A DNA stretch of 63,052 nt from Pseudomonadota bacterium (GTDB lineage: Bacteria > Pseudomonadota > Alphaproteobacteria > Sphingomonadales > Sphingomonadaceae): contig JAKPHK010000089.1 in NCBI GenBank assembly GCA_029550345.1, positions 1 through 63,052 of the forward strand. Direction: 5' to 3'. Shown here in pieces: positions 42,852 through 50,649 of the stretch; the first letter of the stretch is position 1; each line of letters starts with the position of its first letter. The notes beneath the pieces were generated by a model. That model was given only the letters and a program-made list of their open reading frames with translations. It ran no database searches and had not been told where the DNA came from. Made by a program: the position numbers and the translations under genes.

Positions 42852-44123
42852 GTGCATGAATCCGCGCTCAGCCCGTTTGATGGCGCCGCGATCCTGATCG
42901 TCCTGGCCGCGTGCCTGGGCTATCTCAACCATCGGCTGCTGCGGCTGCCCTCTTCGATCGGGCTTACCGTGATGGGTGCGCTGGCCTCGCTGCTGGTGGT
43001 CGCGATCGATCGTTTCGTGCCTGGCGTCAGCCTGGCCGGGCGGGTGGTCGATTTCCTCAACGGGCTCGATTTCCACAAGACCCTGATGGAAGGAATGCTC
43101 TCATTCCTGCTGTTCGCCGGGGCGCTTCATGTCGATTGGTCGCACTTGCGCAAGGGTGGGCTATTGGTCCTGGCGTTCAGTACCATTGGTGTGCTTGTTT
43201 CCACCGCCCTGGTTGGCTTTGGCTTCAAGCTTCTGGTTGACCTGGCGGGCGTTCCGGTCCCGCTGATCTGGTGTCTGGTTTTCGGCGCCCTGATCAGCCC
43301 GACCGACCCGGTTGCGGTGATGAGCGTGATGAAACGCGCCGCCATGCCCGAAACGCTACAGGCGACGGTCGCCGGGGAAAGCCTGTTCAACGACGGGATC
43401 GGGGTGGTCGTTTTTTCGATCCTGCTGGCGATCGCGCTGGGTACGGATCAGTTCACATTATCAGGCGCATTCAACTATTTCCTGCGCGAAGCCCTGGGCG
43501 GTGCGCTGCTCGGGCTGGGGATCGGCTGGATCGGTTTCCGGATGATGAAAAGCATCGACGATTATCCGATCGAACTGCTGATCAGTCTGGCAATGGTGAT
43601 GGGCGGCTATAGCCTGGCGATGGCGCTGCACGTCAGCGGCCCGGTCGCCATGGCCGTGGCCGGACTGCTGATCGGCAACGCCGGTCTGACCTATGCGATG
43701 AGCGACCAAACCCAGGATTACATGGTGAAATTCTGGGAGCTGGTCGATGAGGTGCTCAACGCCGTTTTGTTCCTGCTGATCGGGCTGGAAGTGATCGCGA
43801 TTGCCGGGGAACCGGCCTTGCTGGTGCTGGGCCTTGCCGCGATCCCGCTGGTTCTGGCGGCCCGGGCAATCTCGGTCGGCGCTCCGCTCGCGCTGTTCGG
43901 GCGCAGCGTGCAGATGGGGCCTTTGGCCATGCCGACACTGATCTGGGGCGGATTGCGCGGCGGCATTTCGGTCGCTCTGGCCCTGTCGCTTCCGGCCGGC
44001 CCCGAACGCACCGCGATCCTTGCCGCGACCTATCTGGTGGTGATGTTCGCCGTGGTGGTGCAAGGCGGCAGCATCGGCGGTCTCATTCGGCGCCTCAGCG
44101 CAAAGGCAGCCGCTTCAGCCTAG
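42852..44123 (+). CDS. CPA1-type Na+/H+ antiporter (NhaP-like)
   Basis: A 423-residue inner-membrane transporter with about twelve hydrophobic segments. The transport-site motifs GALISPTDPVAVMSVMKR and GESLFNDGIGVVVFS, carrying the conserved aspartates of the NhaP/CPA1 branch, are intact. It exchanges Na+ or K+ for H+ to regulate pH and salinity tolerance. The start is GTG at 42852. It is the last gene before a 333-base AT-rich intergenic region. Confidence 0.92.
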   Translation: MHESALSPFDGAAILIVLAACLGYLNHRLLRLPSSIGLTVMGALASLLVVAIDRFVPGVSLAGRVVDFLNGLDFHKTLMEGMLSFLLFAGALHVDWSHLRKGGLLVLAFSTIGVLVSTALVGFGFKLLVDLAGVPVPLIWCLVFGALISPTDPVAVMSVMKRAAMPETLQATVAGESLFNDGIGVVVFSILLAIALGTDQFTLSGAFNYFLREALGGALLGLGIGWIGFRMMKSIDDYPIELLISLAMVMGGYSLAMALHVSGPVAMAVAGLLIGNAGLTYAMSDQTQDYMVKFWELVDEVLNAVLFLLIGLEVIAIAGEPALLVLGLAAIPLVLAARAISVGAPLALFGRSVQMGPLAMPTLIWGGLRGGISVALALSLPAGPERTAILAATYLVVMFAVVVQGGSIGGLIRRLSAKAAASA

Positions 44124-44361
44124 GCGGCATCGGCTGCCGGCGCGAGATCGCCTGGCCCAAGTCCAACGCTGAGAACCGAACGAACAAAGCCGGGAACGAT
44201 GCAATTGACTCGGGTTGATGCGAGCCATTCGCATTTTCCCGATCGAGACTTCAATACGGTCAGAAACCCCAAAATCTATCATGGTTAATTTGCGATGACG
44301 CGCTATCATTTAATAACAACTACGACACGTGGCAGTAATCGGAGCAACCGAAATTTTGCCT

Positions 44362-44398
44362 AAAAATGATCGGAATTGCTGAGCGAGAGGTCATTTTT
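44362..44398. repeat. 8-bp inverted repeat, AT-rich
   Basis: AAAAATGA (44362-44369) and TCATTTTT (44391-44398) are perfect inverted copies, centre to centre about 29 bases apart. They lie 59-95 bases upstream of the TetR start. Possible operator half sites or a weak RNA hairpin. Confidence 0.35.
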
Positions 44399-44403
44399 GC
44401 AGA

Positions 44404-44421
44404 ACACATTCGAATAATGTT
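44404..44421. promoter_or_regulatory. candidate autoregulatory operator of the TetR gene
   Basis: AACACATTCGAATAATGTT contains the perfect 8-bp palindrome ATTCGAAT (44408-44415) flanked by AACA and TGTT arms, giving an imperfect longer dyad. It is 41 bases upstream of the TetR ATG, a normal place for an autoregulatory site. Confidence 0.35.
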
Positions 44422-44456
44422 TTGATTTTCAGCCGTTTCGATCTAGGGGGCCGGAA

Positions 44457-45113
44457 ATGGCCCAGAACATTTCAGACGCTGCTCGCAATCGGGGTCGCCC
44501 GGTCATGTCGGATGAAGAAGCGTTGGCTATGCGCAGCCACATTGCCGATTGCGCGCTGCAATTGTTCCGACAAGAAGGTTACGCCGCAATTTCGATGCGA
44601 AGACTGGCTGAAGAGGCCGGTTGTACGGTGATGACGATCTACCGTTACTTCGCACGCAAGATCGATGTCTTGCAGGCACTGTGGGTGGCAGTGTTCAACG
44701 AATTGTTCGACAAGCTGGACAGCATCGCCGCAGCAGAGACGGATCCCGTTCGGAAGCTGGGTGCGGTGGCGCAGGGATATGTCGATTTCTGGCTGACCAA
44801 CCGCGAACATTACTTCCTCGTTTACATGGCCAGCGGTGTGACCCAGGCCGACGTGCGAATGCTGGTTGACGACAAGGCGGTGATGGCACGATTTCGTCTT
44901 ATTCCCGATTGTCTCGCGGCCGTAGTGGACAACGCCGACCGCGAATTGGTCAACTTCAAGGCGGAATACCTGCTGTGCGCGCTGAACGGCATCTGTCACA
45001 ACCTGATCACGATTAGTTCCTACCCCTGGTCCGCAGCAGACCGACTGGTGCAAGAGGCCATCCACGGCATTCTGGCTTCGCCGGTTCAGGCTTCCAGCTC
45101 GACATCCCAGTAG
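44457..45113 (+). CDS. TetR/AcrR family transcriptional regulator
   Basis: A 218-residue repressor-type regulator. The N-terminal HTH is clear: DCALQLFRQEGYAAISMRRLAEEAGCTVMTIYRYF, a TetR_N domain at about residues 24-70. The C-terminal ligand domain is unassigned. Expected to bind a dyad near its own gene and to respond to a small hydrophobic molecule. Codon use is less GC-rich than its neighbours, and it sits by an AT-rich intergenic region, so it may be acquired. It overlaps the convergent HNH gene by 28 bases. Whether it recognises the 18-bp element at 4.9 and 23.5 kb is unknown. Confidence 0.9.
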   Translation: MAQNISDAARNRGRPVMSDEEALAMRSHIADCALQLFRQEGYAAISMRRLAEEAGCTVMTIYRYFARKIDVLQALWVAVFNELFDKLDSIAAAETDPVRKLGAVAQGYVDFWLTNREHYFLVYMASGVTQADVRMLVDDKAVMARFRLIPDCLAAVVDNADRELVNFKAEYLLCALNGICHNLITISSYPWSAADRLVQEAIHGILASPVQASSSTSQ

Positions 45114-45694
45114 AGCCAGTCGCGCCAGGTTTCGTGGAGGTAATTGGGCGGAAAAGCCTTGCCACGTTCGTGCAGCTGCCAGTTGGTCGGACGGATCGGT
45201 TCAAGCAGCAGGGGCATATGTGCCTGCTGCGGGGTGCGGCCGCCCTTCTTCAGATTGCACGGCGCGCAGGCCGTCGTCACGTTTTCCCAGCTTGTCCGCC
45301 CGCCCAGCCGCCGCGGCACCACGTGATCGAAAGTCAGCTGATGTAGGCTGCCGCAATACTGACACTGGAACCGATCGCGCAGGAACAGGTTGAAGCGGGT
45401 AAAGGCCGGATATTCATTGGGTTTCACATACTGCCGCAGCGCGATCACCGAAGGGATCGGCATCGACCAGGTCGGCGAATGCACCTCTCTTGCATAAGAG
45501 GCGACGATATCGACCCGTTCAAGGAACACCGCCTTGATCGCGGTCTGCCAAGGCCACAAGCTGAGCGGATAATAGCTGAGCGGTGTGTAATCGGCATTGA
45601 GAACCAGCGCAGGGCATTCACTGAGATGCCGGAAGGGATCCTCCTCCGCGCTGCGGAACCGGGCCGCGCGCTCGATCAGCTCCGCCTTGAGCAT
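45086..45694 (-). CDS. HNH endonuclease family protein
   Basis: A 202-residue protein with the HNH/beta-beta-alpha metal finger near residues 115-160: CQYCGSLHQLTFDHVVPRR with NVTTACAPCNLKKGG, two CxxC pairs and the catalytic-type His of DHVVPR. The N-terminal part begins with LNADYTPLSYYPLSLWPW, typical of a widely conserved bacterial single-copy HNH family with no known restriction partner. It probably binds or cuts nucleic acid; the in vivo role is not known. It is convergent with the TetR gene. Confidence 0.87.
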   Translation of the reverse strand: MLKAELIERAARFRSAEEDPFRHLSECPALVLNADYTPLSYYPLSLWPWQTAIKAVFLERVDIVASYAREVHSPTWSMPIPSVIALRQYVKPNEYPAFTRFNLFLRDRFQCQYCGSLHQLTFDHVVPRRLGGRTSWENVTTACAPCNLKKGGRTPQQAHMPLLLEPIRPTNWQLHERGKAFPPNYLHETWRDWLYWDVELEA

Positions 45695-45813
45695 GGCCCC
45701 CTGTAGCTGGCCGGGATGACGGTTTGGCTACAATCCATGGACCACACAAAACATCGCCCGACTCCGCGCGTCAAGCCTTGCCACCCGGCGCAATCCACAG
45801 GACAAGCGTCTGC

Positions 45814-46665
45814 GTGACCAACCGCACGCGTTTTGCCCCCAGCCCCAACGGCCTGCTGCACCTTGGCCATGCCTATGCAGCGGTGATCGCGCACGATCTG
45901 GCGCGCGCCGGAGAGGGGGAGTTTCTGGTGCGGATCGAAGACATCGACGGCACCCGCAGCCGCGAGGATCTGGCCGCCGAAATGCTTGCCGATCTTGAAT
46001 GGCTGGGGCTGCCCCGCGACCGACCGGTCCTGTACCAGTCAAGCCGGATCGATGCCTATGCCCGGGCGGGGGAGGAGCTGATCCGGCGGGGGCTGCTTTA
46101 TCCCTGCACCTGCACCCGCGCGGAGATCGCGGCGGCCGCGCGCGAGATCGGGCCGGATGGGCCGATCTATCCCGGCACCTGCCGCGGGCGTGAGCCAGAC
46201 CAGGGGATCAGCGCAGCCTGGCGGCTCGACGTTGCCCGCGCCAGTGCGCTGGCCGGCCCGCTGTGGTGGCATGACGCACTGGCCGGGGAGCAGCTGGCAC
46301 GGCCCGATCTGCTGGGCGATGTCGTGCTGCTGCGTAAGGATGCCCCGGCGAGCTATCATCTGGCGGCAACGCTGGACGATGCCTTTCAGGGTATCAGCCT
46401 GGTGACCCGGGGGATGGACCTGTTCGCCTCCACCCACATCCACCGGCTGCTCCAGGCGCTGCTCGATCTGCCGGTGCCGCGCTGGCATCATCACCCGCTG
46501 CTGGTCGAAGCGGATGGCCGCAAGCTGGCCAAGCGGCGCGGTTCGCCCGCACTCAAGGACCTGCGCGATGGCGGCGCGGATGGCCTAGCGCTCGCCCGGG
46601 CCTTGCGCGACGGGCGCTTCCCCGCTGGCATTTCGCTGGGCCAGGGGTTAGATACCGCGCCATGA
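45814..46665 (+). CDS. gluQ: glutamyl-Q tRNA(Asp) synthetase GluQRS
   Basis: A 283-residue truncated paralogue of glutamyl-tRNA synthetase that attaches glutamate to queuosine 34 of tRNA(Asp). It lacks the anticodon-binding half. The HIGH-like motif is LLHLGHAYAAVIAHDLA, the KMSKS-like motif is KLAKRRGS, and the zinc site is CTCTRAEIAAAARE with a distal Cys in GTCRGRE. The start is GTG at 45814, giving FAPSPNG as the first conserved element; upstream in-frame codons are not convincing. Its stop overlaps the start of the HIG1-type gene (ATGA). Confidence 0.92.
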   Translation: MTNRTRFAPSPNGLLHLGHAYAAVIAHDLARAGEGEFLVRIEDIDGTRSREDLAAEMLADLEWLGLPRDRPVLYQSSRIDAYARAGEELIRRGLLYPCTCTRAEIAAAAREIGPDGPIYPGTCRGREPDQGISAAWRLDVARASALAGPLWWHDALAGEQLARPDLLGDVVLLRKDAPASYHLAATLDDAFQGISLVTRGMDLFASTHIHRLLQALLDLPVPRWHHHPLLVEADGRKLAKRRGSPALKDLRDGGADGLALARALRDGRFPAGISLGQGLDTAP

Positions 46666-46895
46666 GCTATTTCCTTGGCATGGTAATCGTGATTCTGGTG
46701 GTGATGACCGTGATCACCCTGGTGCGCGGGATCGCCGCCTTCCTGCAAAGCACCCGCGAAGACCTTGAACGCCCCGAAGGCAGCGGTCCGAGCGAAATGC
46801 AGCTGAAGCAGAATTCCATGATGATGCGCCGGATCATGTTCCAGGCCGCTGCGATCCTGGTAACTGCGGTGCTGATGATGGCCAGCCAGAAATAG
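46662..46895 (+). CDS. HIG1-domain twin-helix membrane protein
   Basis: A 77-residue small membrane protein with two hydrophobic helices joined by a charged loop: MSYFLGMVIVILVVMTVITL and then MRRIMFQAAAILVTAVLMM. The layout and the Met-rich MMMRRIMFQAA stretch match the HIG1 (hypoxia-induced) family, which in mitochondria and alphaproteobacteria associates with cytochrome oxidase. Translation is coupled to gluQRS by ATGA. The cobalamin adenosyltransferase gene follows 12 bases later. Confidence 0.78.
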   Translation: MSYFLGMVIVILVVMTVITLVRGIAAFLQSTREDLERPEGSGPSEMQLKQNSMMMRRIMFQAAAILVTAVLMMASQK

Positions 46896-46907
46896 GCAGC
46901 CCGGCAC

Positions 46908-47480
46908 TTGGTAAAGCTCAACCGGATCTACACGCGCACCGGCGATGACGGCACCACGGGTCTTGTCGATGGCACCCGCCGTGCCAAGCACGATGTCCGG
47001 ATGGAAGCGATCGGCGCGGTTGACGAGGCGAACAGCGCGGTCGGTTTTGCCGCTGTCTCGCTCGATCCGTCGTGCCCGCATGGCGCAGTCCTGCAGCGAA
47101 TCCAGAACGATCTGTTCGATCTGGGCGCCGATCTGGCCACGCCAGGCGAAGATTTTACGCCGTCTGAGATGGTTCTGCGCATGGTCCCCGGTCAATCCAG
47201 CTGGCTCGAATCGCAGATCGATATGGTCAATCAGGATCTTGCCCCACTGACCAGCTTCATCCTGCCGGGCGGGAGCGAGAGCGCGGCCCGGGTGCATCTG
47301 GCCCGCGCAGCTGTGCGCAGGGCTGAGCGGTCCGTGGCTGCGTTGGCAGCCGATGAGCCGGTCAACCCGGCCGCGCTGGCCTATATCAATCGCTTGTCGG
47401 ACTATCTCTTCGTCCTTGCCCGCGCAGTGAATGCTGCAGGTTCGGGCGACGTGCTGTGGATTCCGGGCCAGAACCGCTGA
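46908..47480 (+). CDS. PduO-type cob(I)alamin adenosyltransferase
   Basis: A 190-residue enzyme that transfers the adenosyl group of ATP to cob(I)alamin, forming the coenzyme used by B12-dependent mutases such as methylmalonyl-CoA mutase. The N-terminal TRTGDDGTTGLVDGTR loop, AVDEANSAVGFA and the C-terminal INRLSDYLFVLARAVN are the PduO/MMAB signature. The start is TTG at 46908, with MVKLNRIYTRTGDDG as its N-terminus. It precedes 3-hydroxybutyryl-CoA dehydrogenase, consistent with propionyl/butyryl-CoA catabolism. Confidence 0.92.
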   Translation: MVKLNRIYTRTGDDGTTGLVDGTRRAKHDVRMEAIGAVDEANSAVGFAAVSLDPSCPHGAVLQRIQNDLFDLGADLATPGEDFTPSEMVLRMVPGQSSWLESQIDMVNQDLAPLTSFILPGGSESAARVHLARAAVRRAERSVAALAADEPVNPAALAYINRLSDYLFVLARAVNAAGSGDVLWIPGQNR

Positions 47481-47557
47481 CAGCAAAACCGCTGGATTTA
47501 AGGCCGCGCCGCCGCTAACCAGCCGCCTCTGCTGCACTTGCGAAGAGGAACGGAACT

Positions 47558-48427
47558 ATGCGGATCGTCGGAATTATCGGAGCCGGACAGATGGGATCGG
47601 GCATCGCCCAGACCATCGCCCAGAACGGCATCAAGGTTCTGCTTTCCGATGTCGATGTTGCCCTAGCCCAAAAGGCCAAAGCCGGGATCGACAAGGCCCT
47701 TACCCGCATAGTCTCGCGCGAGAAGATCACCCCGGCCGATGCCGAGGCCGCGCTGGCGCGGATCACCCCGGTGGGGGATTATGCCCCGATGGCCGATGCC
47801 GACCTGATCATCGAGGCCGCGACCGAGAAGGAAGAGATCAAGCGCAAGATCTTCGAAGCGGCCGGCAAGGTACTGCGTGACGATGCGATCATGGCATCGA
47901 ACACCAGCTCGATCCCGATCACCCGCATGGCAACCAGCTCACCCGATCCCAAGCGCTTCATTGGTCTGCATTTCTTCAATCCGGTCCCGGTCATGGGCCT
48001 GATCGAGGTGATCCCTGGTCTGGCAACGGCCAAGGAAACTACCGCCCGAATCCGCACCTTTGCCGAAAGCCTGGGCAAGCAGGTTGTGATGGCCGAGGAC
48101 GAGCCGGGCTTCGTGGTGAACCGCATCTTGCTGCCGATGATCAACGAGGCGGTGTTCGTCCTGGGCCAGGGCACGGCCAATATCGTCGATATCGACAAGG
48201 GCTGCCGCCTTGGCCTGAATCACCCGATGGGACCTCTTGAATTGGCCGATTTCGTCGGGCTGGATACCTGCCTCGACATCGTCCGGGTGCTTTACAACAC
48301 CACTGGCGACAGCAAATATCGCCCGGCGCCGCTGCTGGTCAAATATGTCGAGGCTGGCTGGCTTGGACGCAAGACTGGCCGTGGTTTCTATGACTATTCC
48401 GGCGAGGCACCGGTTCCGACGCGGTAA
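47558..48427 (+). CDS. 3-hydroxybutyryl-CoA dehydrogenase
   Basis: A 289-residue NAD(P)-dependent dehydrogenase interconverting acetoacetyl-CoA and 3-hydroxybutyryl-CoA. The dinucleotide fold is [18 protein letters not shown], the catalytic histidine lies in [13 protein letters not shown], and the NMA-type [15 protein letters not shown] region is present. It works in butyrate, PHB or fatty-acid metabolism. A short CCTCT/AGAGG pair brackets the ribosome site upstream, similar to other genes in this window. The 170 bases after its stop contain no gene I can support. Confidence 0.94.
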   Translation: MRIVGIIGAGQMGSGIAQTIAQNGIKVLLSDVDVALAQKAKAGIDKALTRIVSREKITPADAEAALARITPVGDYAPMADADLIIEAATEKEEIKRKIFEAAGKVLRDDAIMASNTSSIPITRMATSSPDPKRFIGLHFFNPVPVMGLIEVIPGLATAKETTARIRTFAESLGKQVVMAEDEPGFVVNRILLPMINEAVFVLGQGTANIVDIDKGCRLGLNHPMGPLELADFVGLDTCLDIVRVLYNTTGDSKYRPAPLLVKYVEAGWLGRKTGRGFYDYSGEAPVPTR

Positions 48428-48597
48428 GGCACCGGGCGCAGCGTAATCCATCGCCACTAGCGCATTGACCGAGCGGGAAATTCGCCGTTTGATGTCCTTT
48501 CCCTCCGGCCCGGTGGATTCGCGCAGCCGGTTGCCGTCACCCCGCATCTCGTGCAGGTGCTGCAAGGCTCATTGGTCACGGACCTGAAATTCGTCAG

Positions 48598-49611
48598 ATG
48601 AAACCGCCCCCCACCCTGCTTGCAACCGGTTTCGTGGTCGATGCCCCACACGAAGGGACCATATTTCCCTCAGCCGGGGGCAATTCGGCAAATCCCAAGG
48701 TTCAGGCAATCTATTGGCGCTGCCTGGTTGCGCTGTTCGCCAGCGCGCGGATCACCAATCCGGGTCAACGCCTGGCCCTGTTCTGCAATGTCCGCCCGCC
48801 TGTCATCGATGGCGTTGATCTGGCCATGGTGCTGGAACGCTATGGGGTGGAACTGCGCCTGATCCCGCTGACCGCCAGACTGGCCAAGGACCGCACTGCC
48901 GCCTGGGGCAACGTGCTCTATTTTTTCGATATCCTGACTGCGCTTGAAGCTGAGCCGGACGATCTGCGTTTTGCCCTGGTCGATAGTGACGTTCTGGTGA
49001 CCGGCACGGTGGAACCTTTGTGGGCACTGCTCGATCAGGCCGATTTTGCCGGATACGTGGTCGACACTGCGGAGGATGAGCCAGTCAACGGCATGACCCG
49101 GCGTGGAATGGCGGAGGCGGCAGGTGGACTGTCGGGTCGGAGCTTCGCTCCTATCCCCCATTTCGGCGGCGAACTGTTTGCTACCACGATCGGCGAGTGG
49201 AAACGCAATCGCCAACTGTACGACCGGATGCTCGATCAAGCGAGCCGTGGAACCGGGCCAGCCGCCGGGGTGCTGACCGAAGAACATATCTATTCCATTG
49301 CATTCGCACTTCAGGATCGACCGGTCGCCGATGCGCAGCGTGTGATCAAGCGGATCTGGACCAGTCCGCGCCACAACACTGCAAGGCCAGGGGACGAGGC
49401 GCTGCCACTGTGGCACCTCCCCGCTGAAAAGCGCTATGGTCTGGCGGATTTTTATGCCTGGCTGGCCGCGCAGGATTTTCCCACCGCGCTTGATCCTGCG
49501 ATGCTCAGGACAACCGCGATGCGGCTCTGCGCGGTGCCTCGCAAACGGCCAGTGAAATGGCTGCGCGATGGTGTGCGCCAGGTCGCAGCCAAGCTCGGGC
49601 TGCGGCAATGA
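48598..49611 (+). CDS. putative GT-A-type glycosyltransferase, EPS locus
   Basis: A 337-residue soluble protein of unassigned family. The stretch FALVDSDVLVTG contains the DxD-like pattern at which GT-A enzymes bind the metal and nucleotide sugar, and HIYSIAFALQ and a conserved HNTARPG follow; the protein is rich in Arg/Ala near the C-terminus. It begins the run of plus-strand genes at the EPS locus but is separated from the 3-hydroxybutyryl-CoA dehydrogenase gene by 170 bases. A sugar-transfer role is an inference from one motif and the neighbourhood. Confidence 0.55.
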   Translation: MKPPPTLLATGFVVDAPHEGTIFPSAGGNSANPKVQAIYWRCLVALFASARITNPGQRLALFCNVRPPVIDGVDLAMVLERYGVELRLIPLTARLAKDRTAAWGNVLYFFDILTALEAEPDDLRFALVDSDVLVTGTVEPLWALLDQADFAGYVVDTAEDEPVNGMTRRGMAEAAGGLSGRSFAPIPHFGGELFATTIGEWKRNRQLYDRMLDQASRGTGPAAGVLTEEHIYSIAFALQDRPVADAQRVIKRIWTSPRHNTARPGDEALPLWHLPAEKRYGLADFYAWLAAQDFPTALDPAMLRTTAMRLCAVPRKRPVKWLRDGVRQVAAKLGLRQ

Positions 49612-49692
49612 AGTGCCACCTATCAATCGCTTGCGCTGCCATACCGGCGTGCTAACTCCAGCGACATTGGCCGATCAGCCACCAGAGGCGAA

Positions 49693-50307
49693 ATGAGCGA
49701 GGGCAGCCAGAGTAGCGGTGAAGGCCAGCGGCGCAGGCGCCGGCGGCGAAGCGCGGCGAAAGCCAAGCCGCAAACCATCGGGCTGACCGACGTTGTGCGC
49801 AGCCGGGCATTCGGCTGGGCTTTGCTGGGTATCACCGTACTGATTGCGCTGGGGCTGGTCTGGACGTCTTGGCGCCAGGTTGATGCAGCGCGGTCGCGTT
49901 ATGGCGAAATTGCGATCGGAATGGACGGGCCAACGGTGCAAGGCTTGCTTGGTTCGCCGCAAGCTGAGGCGGACCGGGAATGGCAATTCCGGGAATCCGG
50001 CCGGACGCTCCGCATTGCCTTCGGTGCGAACGGAAAGGTCGCGATGATTTCGTGCCGGGAACAAGATCTGACCGCACTGGCCTGCCCCGACTTTCTCGGC
50101 GTAAGGATCGGCGATGGTGCTGCAAAGATCACCGATCTTCTGGGACAGGATGACGGCAGTCCGGAAGATCGCCGTACGCAGCTGGCCTATTCCGCGCTGG
50201 GGGTGCGGTTTGCACTCGATCAGGAAAAAGTGGCGGCAATCACCGTTGCCCACCACGATCGCGCAGCCAGTCCCTGGCCGGTCATCCTATCGCGCGTGCT
50301 GCCCTGA
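49693..50307 (+). CDS. membrane-anchored protein with two BamE/SmpA-like repeats
   Basis: A 204-residue protein. A strongly basic N-terminus (EGQRRRRRRRSAAKAK) precedes one transmembrane helix (about residues 39-60). The exported part has two repeats: GMDGPTVQGLLGSP followed by LRIAFGANGKVAMIS, and RIGDGAAKITDLLGQ followed by VRFALDQEKVAAITV. Each resembles the BamE/SmpA fold's start-of-domain motif GMTRDEVVALLG. It is not a lipoprotein because no lipobox is seen. It may be an EPS-export or assembly accessory, or simply unrelated. It overlaps the convergent small membrane protein by 21 bases. Confidence 0.6.
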   Translation: MSEGSQSSGEGQRRRRRRRSAAKAKPQTIGLTDVVRSRAFGWALLGITVLIALGLVWTSWRQVDAARSRYGEIAIGMDGPTVQGLLGSPQAEADREWQFRESGRTLRIAFGANGKVAMISCREQDLTALACPDFLGVRIGDGAAKITDLLGQDDGSPEDRRTQLAYSALGVRFALDQEKVAAITVAHHDRAASPWPVILSRVLP

Positions 50308-50577
50308 ACCCCGCATGATGAAGCCCAGCCCGTGCTCTCGTGCCACGTCGGCCAGCCACCAGAAAACCTGGGGCGGGATCAGCAGCAATACGCGCTCAGC
50401 GGAGAGCGCGGCGGACCCCCGCCATAGCGCCAGCACGGCCAGGACCAGCACCAGCGATAGCAGGTGGGCCAGAGTAATTCCCCTAGCTTTGCGCAGGGGA
50501 TTGGGCAGCCGCAAGGTCAGGCGGCTGACCAGATATGTCAGCACCAGTCCGCTAAGCAGCCTTGCATACAGCCCCAT
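50287..50577 (-). CDS. small membrane protein, 96 aa
   Basis: A short protein with two likely membrane helices (YARLLSGLVLTYLVSRLTL and LLSLVLVLAVLALW) and a third weak hydrophobic stretch (LLLIPPQVFWWLAD). No family recognised. It is the only minus-strand gene between the BamE-like gene and the flippase. It could be an EPS-locus accessory or an unrelated small protein. The 72 bases between it and the flippase start have no other feature. Confidence 0.5.
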   Translation of the reverse strand: MGLYARLLSGLVLTYLVSRLTLRLPNPLRKARGITLAHLLSLVLVLAVLALWRGSAALSAERVLLLIPPQVFWWLADVAREHGLGFIMRGSGQHAR

Positions 50578-50649
50578 GATCTACCCCCAGCCCGCCTTGC
50601 GCCGGTCTAGCACAGCGATTTGCCCCGACAAGCGGCGAAAGGCTGCGGC

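Larger units (their letters stand above)
44124..44456. other. 333-base intergenic region, AT-rich on the right
   Basis: No coding frame of any length is supported here. The right-hand part is much more AT-rich than its surroundings (24 of 60 G+C at 44281-44340). It holds two inverted repeats listed separately and probably the promoter and operators of the TetR gene. No clear -35/-10 pair was identified with confidence. Confidence 0.6.
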
